6,318 nucleotides of DNA, from positions 1-6,318 of the forward strand of contig UQZA01000059.1 of NCBI GenBank assembly GCA_900545515.1, given 5' to 3'. Positions 1 to 6,068 of this stretch are shown here, piece by piece; the stretch's first letter is position 1; every line of letters begins with the position of its first letter. The notes under the pieces are model-generated. The model was not told where the DNA came from, did no database searches, and was given only the letters and a program-made list of their open reading frames with translations. The position numbers and the translations under genes are program-made. Origin of the DNA: an uncultured Eubacteriales bacterium (lineage in GTDB: Bacteria > Bacillota > Clostridia > Oscillospirales > Oscillospiraceae).

Positions 1-277
1 TGACGGCCAGGGCGGCAGTGGACAGGCCGCTGGACGCTTCCATCTGCTCCAGGCCAGGGCGGTCCTCCAGGACGATGGAGACCCGAACCAAGTCGGTGGG
101 TGCATAGGACGTGTCCTGGGGGATGTCCGCAGGCTCCCGCTCCAGGGGGGCGTCTGCCTCTACCTGCCGGAAGGGGACGCGCTGCTCCTGGGCGGCCAAA
201 ACCGTTGGCCCCAAGGACAGCACCATAGCTGCCACCAGCAGGATGGACAGAATCCGGTTGAGACATTTGCGTTTCAT
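1..277 (-). CDS. Secreted protein, probable subtilisin-like (S8) serine peptidase, N-terminal part only
   Basis: The first 92 codons of a larger gene that runs off the left edge. The ATG at 277 is preceded by GGAGG with a 6-nt spacer (GGAGGAATACCATG). Residues 1-30 are a clear Sec signal peptide: basic MKRK start, hydrophobic core ILSILLVAAMVLSLG, and a likely cleavage site after VLA, close to residue 28. The following 60 residues are acidic and proline-rich and contain YAPTDLVRVSIVLEDRP. From memory, this kind of segment (x-VRVSIVLE-x) opens the I9-like propeptide of large cell-envelope S8 peptidases (lactocepin/C5a-peptidase type) in Clostridia. No catalytic Asp/His/Ser is in view, so the peptidase assignment is an inference from the propeptide-like segment; export is directly supported. 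It would act outside the cell or at the envelope. It is divergent from glpK and shows no link to the other genes. Confidence 0.6.
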   Translation of the reverse strand, partial: MKRKCLNRILSILLVAAMVLSLGPTVLAAQEQRVPFRQVEADAPLEREPADIPQDTSYAPTDLVRVSIVLEDRPGLEQMEASSGLSTAALAV

Positions 278-305
278 GGTATTCCTCCGTTCTGATGTTT
301 CAGTG

Positions 306-324
306 CAGCAAGTCTACCTTGCTG
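306..324. repeat. Small dyad at the start of the peptidase transcript
   Basis: CAGCAAG (306-312) and CTTGCTG (318-324) are perfect 7-bp arms around a 5-nt loop. Weaker outer symmetry (TCAG/CTGA) is offset by one base. The dyad lies immediately downstream of the predicted minus-strand start site, so it is either a repressor operator or a 5'-end stem-loop protecting the mRNA. The sequence does not distinguish these. Confidence 0.5.
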
Positions 325-333
325 TCTGACAAT

Positions 334-362
334 AGAGTAACACACGTCTTGTTAAAATGCAA
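334..362 (-). promoter_or_regulatory. Promoter of the secreted peptidase-like gene
   Basis: On the minus strand TTGCAT (362-357) and TACTCT (339-334) are separated by exactly 17 bp. This is a reasonable SigA-type promoter, with a predicted transcript start near 327 and a leader of about 50 nt to the ATG at 277. It is the only good match in the AT-richer upstream sequence. Confidence 0.6.
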
Positions 363-683
363 GAAGTATTTTCCCCTTTTTGCTGAAACCGGTCAAGCCG
401 GCGGCAGTTCTGCTCTCAATTGGCAAATTATGTCACAAACTGAAGGATAAACGCCAGACCTTACGTGTTTTTACTGGTGCGGCGGGTCGGATGAGGAACG
501 GCGATATCTTGCTGGACGGCAAGGAAAAGTGATTCAGACGTAACATGTTCTCTTTTCAACGAAACTGTCTATCAATCAGTTCGGTCTTGCCGTTCCTCAT
601 CTGTTCCGGCTGCGCTGCGCCGGTTGGAATGGTAGAGTCACTTGCCAGTTTCGCTGCTGCCGTGGCAAAATATCCCCGGGAAG
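363..683. other. Non-coding gap between divergent genes
   Basis: No supportable gene lies here. An open stretch on the plus strand (356-532, ending in TGA at 530) has no ATG before 491 and no ribosome binding site, and it overlaps the peptidase promoter. The main content is the large imperfect inverted repeat at 483-608, described separately. A minor dyad TTGCCA (642-647)/TGGCAA (663-668) with a 15-nt gap lies just upstream of the candidate glpK promoter and could be an operator half-site pair, but it is too short to call. Confidence 0.5.
483..608. repeat. Imperfect 126-bp inverted repeat (long stem with internal alternative pairing)
   Basis: GATGAGGAACGGC at 490-502 is perfectly complementary to GCCGTTCCTCATC at 589-601. 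Continuing outward from 489/602 to 483/608 the arms pair again, with one mismatch and two G-T pairs, giving about 20 paired positions per arm around an 86-nt interior. Inside, CTTGC (508-512) pairs with GCAAG (519-523). CGGCAAG (517-523) can instead pair with CTTGCCG (586-592), which competes with the outer stem. No T-run follows either arm, so it is not a simple terminator. It could be a structured RNA, a MITE-like remnant, or an mRNA leader element of glpK if transcription begins further upstream. Its function is unknown. Confidence 0.55.
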
Positions 684-712
684 TTGCAACCTGCCAGTAC
701 AAATGGTACAAT
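684..712 (+). promoter_or_regulatory. Candidate glpK promoter
   Basis: TTGCAA (684-689) and TACAAT (707-712) are spaced by 17 bp. The -10 matches the SigA consensus at five of six positions and the -35 at four of six. A start near 719 leaves a leader of about 50 nt before the glpK ATG. That leader contains a weak hairpin (724-748: GGCC and CTGA pairing with TCAG and GGCC) just upstream of the ribosome binding site. No CRE-like or known riboswitch sequence was recognised. Confidence 0.5.
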
Positions 713-768
713 GGTCCCAAAACGGCCTTCCTGACGGATCAGATGGCCCTTGCAGAGGAGGAAGTGGT

Positions 769-2268
769 ATGCCCTCATATATCATGGCCCTGGATGCCGG
801 GACCACCAGCAACCGGTGCATTCTGTTTGACCGGGCGGGGCATGTATGCAGCATGGCCCAAAAGGAGTTCACCCAGTTTTTCCCCAAACCGGGCTGGGTG
901 GAGCACGACGCCGAGGAGATTTGGTCAGTACAGTTGGAGGTGGCCCAGCAGGCCATGCGGAACATCGGCGCGTCAGCCTCGGACATTGCCGCCATTGGCA
1001 TCACCAACCAGCGGGAAACCACCGTGGTTTGGAACAAAAAAACAGGCCGCCCCGTCTGTCCGGCAATCGTCTGGCAGTGCCGCCGGACCGCCGGGTATTG
1101 CGACAGCCTGAAGGAGCGGGGCCTGGTGGAGCCCATCCGGCGGAAGACCGGCCTGGTGCTGGACGCCTATTTTTCCGCCACAAAGCTCCGGTGGATTCTG
1201 GAGCAGACGCCCGGCGCCCGGGCACAGGCGGCGCGAGGGGAGCTGTGCTTTGGGACCGTGGAAACCTGGCTCATCTGGAAGCTCACCGGGGGCAGACTCC
1301 ATGTGACGGATGCCTCCAATGCCTCCCGGACCATGCTCTTCAACATCCACACCCTGCAATGGGACCGGGAAATTCTGGAGGAGCTGGGAATCCCCCTATG
1401 CATGCTGCCGGAGGTCCGGTCCAGCAGCGAGGTGTACGGCATGACCGAGCCCGGCTGGTTTGGCGCGCCCATTCCCATCGCCGGTGCAGCCGGGGACCAG
1501 CAGGCCGCCCTCTTTGGTCAGGCCTGCTTCCAGCCAGGGGAGGCAAAATGCACCTATGGCACTGGGTGCTTTCTCCTGATGAACACCGGGGACAGGCCTG
1601 TGGACTCTCAGAACGGCCTGGTGACCACCATCGCCTGGGGCCTGGGTGGAAAGGTGCAGTATGCCCTGGAGGGCTCCGTGTTTACGGCTGGTGCCGCCAT
1701 CCAGTGGCTGCGGGACGAGCTGCACCTTCTGGACAGCGCGGCAGAATCGGAGTATCTGGCCCGCCAGGTGCCGGATACCAACGGTTGCTACGTGGTCCCC
1801 GCCTTTACCGGTCTGGGCGCGCCTCACTGGGATTCCTACGCCCGGGGGACCATCGTGGGCCTCACCCGGGGAGTGAACCGCAATCACATCATCCGGGCCA
1901 CCCTGGACGCTCTGGCGTACCAGACGGTGGATGTGCTCCGGGCTATGCGGGCAGATTCCGGCATCGATCTGGCCGCCCTGAAGGTGGACGGCGGTGCATC
2001 GGCCAACAATTACCTGATGCAGGCCCAGGCGGATCTCACCGGCGCGCCGGTGCTCCGGCCCCGGTGCGTGGAAACCACGGCCATGGGCGCATCCTACCTG
2101 GCCGGATTGGCGGTGGGGATTTGGAGTAGCCCCCGGGAGGTGGCCCGAAATTGGTCGGTAGACCGAACCTTCCAGCCGGAGCTGGAACCGGAGGAGCGGG
2201 ACAGGCGGCTTACAGGCTGGCACAGGGCAGTGTCTTGCAGCCGGGGCTGGGCAAGGGAGGAGGCATGA
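769..2268 (+). CDS. glpK: Glycerol kinase
   Basis: Phosphorylates glycerol with ATP to sn-glycerol 3-phosphate in the cytoplasm, feeding glycolysis and phospholipid synthesis. The protein is 499 residues, close to the roughly 500 usual for GlpK, and shows the FGGY-kinase fold from end to end. The N-terminal phosphate loop LDAGTTSNR is at 8-16 and NQRETTVVW at 80-88. The FGGY signature region YFSATKLRWI is at 134-143, AGDQQAALFG at 241-250 and GTGCF at 264-268, with the second signature GTIVGLTRGVNRNHIIRATL at about 360-379. The glycerol-binding residues of the E. coli enzyme are all matched: R82, E83, W102, Y134, D243, F268. The start at 769 is chosen because AGGAGG lies 7 nt upstream and MPSYIMALDAG begins where the family begins; an in-frame ATG at 703 would add 22 unrelated residues. 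The His phosphorylated by HPr in enterococcal/Bacillus GlpK is replaced by Trp (near 230), so PTS control of that kind is unlikely. It overlaps the next gene by ATGA. Confidence 0.96.
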   Translation: MPSYIMALDAGTTSNRCILFDRAGHVCSMAQKEFTQFFPKPGWVEHDAEEIWSVQLEVAQQAMRNIGASASDIAAIGITNQRETTVVWNKKTGRPVCPAIVWQCRRTAGYCDSLKERGLVEPIRRKTGLVLDAYFSATKLRWILEQTPGARAQAARGELCFGTVETWLIWKLTGGRLHVTDASNASRTMLFNIHTLQWDREILEELGIPLCMLPEVRSSSEVYGMTEPGWFGAPIPIAGAAGDQQAALFGQACFQPGEAKCTYGTGCFLLMNTGDRPVDSQNGLVTTIAWGLGGKVQYALEGSVFTAGAAIQWLRDELHLLDSAAESEYLARQVPDTNGCYVVPAFTGLGAPHWDSYARGTIVGLTRGVNRNHIIRATLDALAYQTVDVLRAMRADSGIDLAALKVDGGASANNYLMQAQADLTGAPVLRPRCVETTAMGASYLAGLAVGIWSSPREVARNWSVDRTFQPELEPEERDRRLTGWHRAVSCSRGWAREEA

Positions 2269-2807
2269 AAGAAATACAATACCGGCCCCTCGGGCCGGAG
2301 GAAATCACCCGGGATCTGTTCCGCAGCTTTGAGCGGCGGCAGGTGGTAGACTGGTGCTGGCGGCGGGAGAGGGGCCAATGGGTCATCCGTCAGGACCCCT
2401 TTGTGGACCAGTGGAGCGAGGCGGACTATGCCTTCCTCGTGACCTGCCTGCAGCACACCCTTTCGGCGGGCGGAGTTGTGTTCGGCGCATTTTGTGAAGG
2501 AAATTTGAAGGGCTTTGCCTCTGTGGAGCACAATCCCTTGGGTTCCCGCGGGCAGTATCGGGACCTCACCTCCTTACACGTGTCCCAGGAGCTCCGGGGG
2601 AACGGATTGGGCCGCCGTCTATTTGGGCTGGCAGTGGATTGGGCCAAGGGCCAGGGGGCGGAGAAGCTGTATATATCCGGCCACTCCGCCGTCGAGACCC
2701 AGGCCTTTTACCAGGCCATGGGCTGCCGGGAGGCAGAGGAATGCAGCCAAGAGCATGTGTCCCAGGAGCCCTTCGACTGTCAGCTGGAATACGTGCTATC
2801 CATGTAA
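2265..2807 (+). CDS. GNAT-family N-acetyltransferase
   Basis: A 180-residue single-domain acetyltransferase that would transfer an acetyl group from acetyl-CoA to an amine; the substrate cannot be read from the sequence. The acetyl-CoA pyrophosphate loop (motif A) is clear: LTSLHVSQELRGNGLGRRLF at 101-120, containing the R-G-x-G-x-G pattern at 111-116. The preceding strand (VVFGAFCEGNLKGFASVE, 71-88) and the motif B segment AVETQAFYQAMGC (142-154) are also typical. The N-terminal 60 residues (many Trp, Arg and Asp) are less standard. The ATG at 2265 overlaps the glpK stop as ATGA, and GGGAGG lies 4 nt upstream inside glpK, so translation is probably coupled. An in-frame ATG at 2151 lies deep inside glpK and is rejected. 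The link with glycerol kinase may be transcriptional only; nothing indicates a glycerol-derived substrate. Confidence 0.88.
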   Translation: MKEIQYRPLGPEEITRDLFRSFERRQVVDWCWRRERGQWVIRQDPFVDQWSEADYAFLVTCLQHTLSAGGVVFGAFCEGNLKGFASVEHNPLGSRGQYRDLTSLHVSQELRGNGLGRRLFGLAVDWAKGQGAEKLYISGHSAVETQAFYQAMGCREAEECSQEHVSQEPFDCQLEYVLSM

Positions 2808-2808
2808 C

Positions 2809-2851
2809 AGGACACCGTTTAACCGCCATCTCTGGGGTTAAACGGTGTCCT
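2809..2851 (+). terminator. Strong stem-loop ending the glpK operon, possibly shared with the convergent operon
   Basis: AGGACACCGTTTAACC (2809-2824) and GGTTAAACGGTGTCCT (2836-2851) form a perfect 16-bp stem with an 11-nt loop, starting 1 nt after the acetyltransferase stop codon. On the plus strand the stem runs into a short TTT (2851-2853) then GTAG, a weak T-tract. On the minus strand it is followed by TGTTAC, with no T-run, so it is a poorer terminator for the decarboxylase operon, although it is the only candidate before that transcript enters the acetyltransferase. Confidence 0.8.
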
Positions 2852-2920
2852 TTGTAGAGCGCTTGGATCCTGCACTGGCGCAGCAGCGGGAACGCGCAAG
2901 TCCGTACGTTTGGCCTGAGG

Positions 2921-4267
2921 CTAGGGGTTTGCCACCACATCCACGGCTTCCACATCATAGTGGGCCAACACCGCCAATGCTTCCGGGCCAAACCGCTCGC
3001 CGGAAATGACCACTGGAATGGCCGGGGGGCAGGCGACGGTGGGAGCGCCGCAAATGCGCCCCAGGGCCTGGAAGGTGGGGATGGTCTCCTGGGGGGAGAA
3101 CAGCGCCTCCCGGGGTGTCATCGCCTGGATGCATGAGGCTCCAGGGAGCACCGGGGGCGCCGGGAGAGCGGGGCCATCCGGGGCTTTGCCCAGGGCTTGG
3201 ATGACCCGTTCCAAGTCCCGGGAATGGTTTTCCGGCGTGACCATCAGCACCACCTCGTCCCGGCTGGAACATTCACACTCCACCTGATGCTGCCGCAGAA
3301 GCCCGGCGATCTCCTTGCCAGAGAGCCCGGACCGGGCAGTGTGCAGGGTCAGCCGGAGAGGGTCCGTCTCGGGGACGTGCCAGCCCAAGCCCTGAAGCCG
3401 GAGGCGGAATGCCTGTAGCTGATCCTGAGCCTGATGCAGCCGCTCCCGGTAGCTGCCCGCCAGATACCCGTTGCACAGGTCCAGGGAGGCCAGGGTGAGG
3501 TAAGAGGGGCTGGTGGAACCAAACATGGCCATGGCCTGCTTGGCCCGGGAGGCCATGGCTGGGGGCGCCTGGCGCGAAATATGAAGATAGGCCCCGCCGG
3601 TGAGGACCGGCAGGGTTTTGTGGGCAGAGTCACAGCAGAGATCCGCCCCCAAATCCATGGGATGGCATGGCTTCGGCAGGAAGTGCAAATAGGCCCCGTG
3701 GGCATTGTCCACCAACAGAAGGGTCCCGTGCCGGTGGCACACCTGGGCCAGCTCTTCTATGGGCTGCATCAGCCCCAGATAGTCAGGGCTGGTGACGTAC
3801 ACCGCTGCCGGGGGCCGGGGCAGGGAAGAGAGGGCCTGGTCCAGCTCCTCCCCGGTCACGGGGCAGGAGCAAAGGCTCCCACCCGCCTGGGGCCAGAGCC
3901 ACCGGACCGGCAAATCCAACAGGGCAGCAGCGTAGACAAAGCTCCGGTGCACATTCCGGGCCGCCAGGATCAGCCGGTCCGTCCCGGCAGGGCGGCAGGT
4001 GAGGGCCAAACACAGCATGGCCCGGATGCACAGGCTGGAGCCCTCGGTGGAGTACAGAGTCCGGGCGGCGCCGAATAGAGAAGCAGCATGCTCCTCACTC
4101 TCCCGGAGGATGCCCGCCGCCTCAAACAGCGCGTCCGCTCCCTGCACCTCCGTGATGTCCAGGGCCTCGCAGCCCAGAAAGGGCTGCCCCTTATGCCCGG
4201 GCATGTGGAGGCGGCTCACGCCGCTTCCGGCGTAGGCCCGGACGAAGTCCGCCACAGGGGTGTTCAC
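2921..4267 (-). CDS. Orn/Lys/Arg decarboxylase-family PLP enzyme
   Basis: A fold-type I PLP enzyme of 448 residues, the size of the shorter Gram-positive Orn/Lys/Arg decarboxylases (B. subtilis YaaO type). The N-terminal HMPGHKG (21-27) is the hallmark of the family. STEGSS (73-78) is the cofactor phosphate loop. VDNAHG (186-191) carries the Asp expected to contact the pyridine nitrogen. DSAHKTLP (213-220) contains K217, the Schiff-base lysine. The C-terminal domain has the usual EALFSPQETIP (387-397) and PPAIPVVISGE (414-424) blocks. It probably removes CO2 from a basic amino acid to give a diamine or agmatine; which substrate cannot be told. I chose the GTG at 4267: it overlaps the maturase stop as GTGA and has GGAGG 7 nt upstream, and the family similarity begins there (NTPVADFVRAYA). 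An upstream ATG at 4312 lies inside the maturase. The overlap implies translational coupling to the RiPP maturase, which is not an obvious functional pairing. Confidence 0.9.
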   Translation of the reverse strand: MNTPVADFVRAYAGSGVSRLHMPGHKGQPFLGCEALDITEVQGADALFEAAGILRESEEHAASLFGAARTLYSTEGSSLCIRAMLCLALTCRPAGTDRLILAARNVHRSFVYAAALLDLPVRWLWPQAGGSLCSCPVTGEELDQALSSLPRPPAAVYVTSPDYLGLMQPIEELAQVCHRHGTLLLVDNAHGAYLHFLPKPCHPMDLGADLCCDSAHKTLPVLTGGAYLHISRQAPPAMASRAKQAMAMFGSTSPSYLTLASLDLCNGYLAGSYRERLHQAQDQLQAFRLRLQGLGWHVPETDPLRLTLHTARSGLSGKEIAGLLRQHQVECECSSRDEVVLMVTPENHSRDLERVIQALGKAPDGPALPAPPVLPGASCIQAMTPREALFSPQETIPTFQALGRICGAPTVACPPAIPVVISGERFGPEALAVLAHYDVEAVDVVANP

Positions 4268-5649
4268 AGCTGCTCCTCCAGGGCCTGGGCGACCTTCATC
4301 ATAATGGCGCATTCAATCCGCTTCCGGAACAGCTGACAGCCCGGCTCATACACGCCCCGGATGGAGCCGGTGGCGTGGTAGGCGTTGGCGGCACAGCCGC
4401 CGGAGCAGTACAGCTGGGCCCAGCACTGGGCGCACTCCGGCCTGGCGTAGGCGTTGCAGCTGCGGAATTCCTCCCGCAGGGCGTGGTTGGTCACGCCGTC
4501 CCAGATGTTGCCCAGGCAGTAGGCCTCTTCCCCCACAAACTGGTGGCAGGGATAGAGGTCCCCCCAGGGGGTGACGGCCATGTATTCCGTGCCGGAGCCG
4601 CAGCCGGAGATCCGCTTGTAGATACAGGGGCCGCCGGTAAGATCCAGCATGTAATGGTAGAAGGTAAAGCCCCGGCCCTCCCGGTCCCGGCGGAGCATCT
4701 CTTTGGCCAGAATCTCATACTGCTCCTTCACCACCTCCAGGTCCTCCGGGGTGAGAGCAGCGGGGTCGTCAGGGGCGCAGACTACAGGCTCCATGCTCAG
4801 CTCCCGGAAGCCCAGGTCCGCCATGTGAAACACGTCCTTGGTAAAGTCCGGGTTTGCATGGGTGAAGGTCCCCCGCATGTAGTAGCTCTTGTCTCCCCGG
4901 GCTTCCACCAGCTTCTGGAACTTGGGGACGATCCGGTCATAGCTTCCACGGCCGGCGTAATCCACCCGCAGCCGGTCATGGATTTCTTTCCGTCCGTCCA
5001 GGCTCAGGACCACGTTATCCATTTCCCGGTTGGCAAAGTCGATGACGTCCTCGTCGATGAGCATCCCGTTGGTGGTGAGGGTGAAGCGGAAATGCTTGCC
5101 GTGAGGCTCCTCCTGGGTGCGGGCGTAGGCCACCAGATCCTTCACCACCTGCCAATTCATGAGAGGCTCTCCACCAAAGAAGTCCACCTCCAGGTTCCGC
5201 CGGGAGCCGGAGTTGGCAATGAGGAAATCCAGAGCCTGCTTCCCCACCTCAAAGGACATGAGGGCACGATCTCCATGGTATTTCCCCTGACTGGCGAAGC
5301 AATAGGAGCAGTTCAGGTTGCAGGTGTGGGCCACATGGAGGCACAGGGCCTTCACCACGTTGCCGGAGCGCTGCTTCAGCTCCCCGGCCATGGGGGCAAA
5401 GTGGTCGGGGGAGAACAGCTTTCCTGCCTGTTTCAGCCCCTCGATGTCCTCCAGACACTGCCGGAGGTCGTCCTCCGTCACATCGGTCTGGCCGGCGTAT
5501 TGTTCCAGGAGTTGATCCAGGATTTCCTCGGTGGAGTGGGTTTCATATAGAGAAATGGCATCATAAGCCACCGGGTCCACGGCGTGGACCGAGCCGGAGC
5601 AGGTGTCCAGCACGATGTTGAAGCCATTGAGTTGATATTGATGTACCAA
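4264..5649 (-). CDS. scfB: SCIFF ranthipeptide maturase (radical SAM/SPASM thioether synthase)
   Basis: Forms a Cys thioether crosslink in the SCIFF peptide encoded upstream, using S-adenosylmethionine and [4Fe-4S] clusters; it belongs to the CteB/Tte1186 family. Residues 1-90 (MVHQYQLNGFNIVLDTCSG onward) match the N-terminal region that acts as the RiPP recognition element. HVAHTCNLNCSYCFASQGKY (105-124) holds the CX3CX2C radical SAM cluster at C110, C114 and C117. FFGGEPLMNW (157-166) is the conserved GGEP motif and LTTNGMLID (191-199) follows. The C-terminal third is SPASM-like, with C342, C350, C368, C398, C406, C409, C415, C419 and C438 available for auxiliary clusters. The 461-residue length is as expected. 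The start is TTG at 5649: AAAGGAGG sits 8 nt upstream and the family similarity begins at once. The ATG at 5715 would translate through a terminator-like hairpin and the ribosome binding site. The last codons overlap the decarboxylase start. Confidence 0.95.
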   Translation of the reverse strand: MVHQYQLNGFNIVLDTCSGSVHAVDPVAYDAISLYETHSTEEILDQLLEQYAGQTDVTEDDLRQCLEDIEGLKQAGKLFSPDHFAPMAGELKQRSGNVVKALCLHVAHTCNLNCSYCFASQGKYHGDRALMSFEVGKQALDFLIANSGSRRNLEVDFFGGEPLMNWQVVKDLVAYARTQEEPHGKHFRFTLTTNGMLIDEDVIDFANREMDNVVLSLDGRKEIHDRLRVDYAGRGSYDRIVPKFQKLVEARGDKSYYMRGTFTHANPDFTKDVFHMADLGFRELSMEPVVCAPDDPAALTPEDLEVVKEQYEILAKEMLRRDREGRGFTFYHYMLDLTGGPCIYKRISGCGSGTEYMAVTPWGDLYPCHQFVGEEAYCLGNIWDGVTNHALREEFRSCNAYARPECAQCWAQLYCSGGCAANAYHATGSIRGVYEPGCQLFRKRIECAIMMKVAQALEEQL

Positions 5650-5670
5650 AATGGCACCCTCCTTTGCAAG

Positions 5671-5701
5671 TAAAAGAGGCCTGCTGCAAAACAGCCAGGC
5701 C
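5671..5701 (-). terminator. Terminator-like hairpin between the SCIFF peptide and its maturase
   Basis: On the minus strand GGCCTG-G-CTG and CAG-CAGGCC (5701-5678) form a 9-bp stem with one bulged base around a short T-rich loop, followed directly by TCTTTTA (5677-5671). This looks like a modest intrinsic terminator about 20 nt upstream of the maturase start. As the maturase has no visible promoter of its own, it is probably leaky and lowers maturase expression relative to the peptide. Confidence 0.65.
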
Positions 5702-5759
5702 CAGCCTGACCCCACAGAACTGCATGAAGCTCTGGTCTTCTATGCAATCTTCTGTAGGG

Positions 5760-5775
5760 AACGGTCATGACCGTT
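5760..5775. repeat. 16-bp perfect palindrome in the peptide-maturase gap
   Basis: AACGGTCATGACCGTT is its own reverse complement; flanking G-C pairs extend it beyond one G-T position (5757-5778). There is no loop and no following T-run, so it does not resemble a terminator. It could be a protein-binding operator, an mRNA processing or stability site, or chance. Its role is unknown. Confidence 0.55.
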
Positions 5776-5850
5776 TCCGCTTTGCAGCAAGCCCCGTCCA
5801 TTTTGCCCAATGGGTAGGCTTCCACATAAATGGAAGAAAACCGGCTCTCG

Positions 5851-6006
5851 TTACCGGTCAGCCTTCTTTGCGTTCTCGCACTGCTGGTTGGCAACGCCGC
5901 AGCTGGTCTTGCAAGCAGACTGGCAGGAGGTCTGGCACTCCCCACAGCCGCCATTCTTAGCGCTGGCACACAGGTCCCGGGTCTCAATGGTCTTGATTCT
6001 TTCCAT
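5851..6006 (-). CDS. scfA: SCIFF ranthipeptide precursor (Cys-rich RiPP peptide)
   Basis: A 51-residue RiPP precursor, substrate of the maturase encoded next. The N-terminal leader MERIKTIETRDL and the core CGECQTSCQSACKTSC (21-36) are unmistakable for SCIFF (six cysteines in forty-five) peptides. The six family cysteines are C21, C24, C28, C32, C36 and C43. Two departures stand out. There is an additional cysteine, C13, at the leader/core boundary. Residue 37, which follows the fifth family cysteine and is Thr in the well-studied members (reported acceptor of the thioether from Cys32 in C. thermocellum CteA), is Gly here (codon GGC). The tail after C43 (ENAKKADR) is slightly longer than the forty-five-residue norm. 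The ATG at 6006 has GGAG 9 nt upstream and gives the family N-terminus; a GTG at 6078 would overlap the -10 element and is rejected. It is the first gene of the operon, behind a strong promoter. Confidence 0.96.
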   Translation of the reverse strand: MERIKTIETRDLCASAKNGGCGECQTSCQSACKTSCGVANQQCENAKKADR

Positions 6007-6068
6007 AATACGGTTCTCCAATCTGGTTGAAATGGATTTCTGCCACATAGGGCTCGAAAAGTAATGCA

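Noticed and set aside
1..277. A functional link between the secreted peptidase-like protein and export or cleavage of the SCIFF peptide
   Set aside because: The gene is more than 5 kb from the peptide, has its own promoter and is separated by an unrelated operon; nothing in the sequence connects them.
356..532. An open plus-strand stretch ending LLDGKEK at a TGA
   Set aside because: There is no start codon before 491 and no ribosome binding site, and it overlaps the promoter of the divergent gene and one arm of the inverted repeat.
545..1111. A plus-strand frame beginning MFSFQRNCL that looks like a lipoprotein signal (LICSGCAAP)
   Set aside because: There is no ribosome binding site; it runs out of frame into glpK and ends as obvious shadow sequence. 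The lipobox resemblance is probably chance.
846..2129. A 427-codon open frame on the plus strand inside glpK, and a 275-codon one on the minus strand (1396-2223)
   Set aside because: Both are out-of-frame shadows of glycerol kinase with Pro/Gly/Arg/His-rich, low-information translations.
4375..5550. A 391-codon open frame on the plus strand, antisense to the SCIFF maturase
   Set aside because: It is a shadow of GC-rich codon use in the maturase. It has no recognisable domain and no convincing ribosome binding site, and the opposite strand encodes a fully conserved radical SAM protein.
5650..5715. ATG at 5715 as the maturase start
   Set aside because: It would add 22 residues translated through the hairpin and the AAAGGAGG site; family similarity begins at the TTG at 5649.
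5763..5825. A 20-codon minus-strand ORF starting MWKPTHWAKW, considered as a second precursor peptide
   Set aside because: No ribosome binding site, no cysteines and no resemblance to SCIFF or other RiPP precursors. Another frame starting at an ATG near 5802 also lacks a binding site and simply runs into the maturase out of frame.
5819..5836. CTTCCA/TGGAAG hairpin after the SCIFF stop, considered as a terminator
   Set aside because: No T-tract follows it on the minus strand and the stem has only six pairs.
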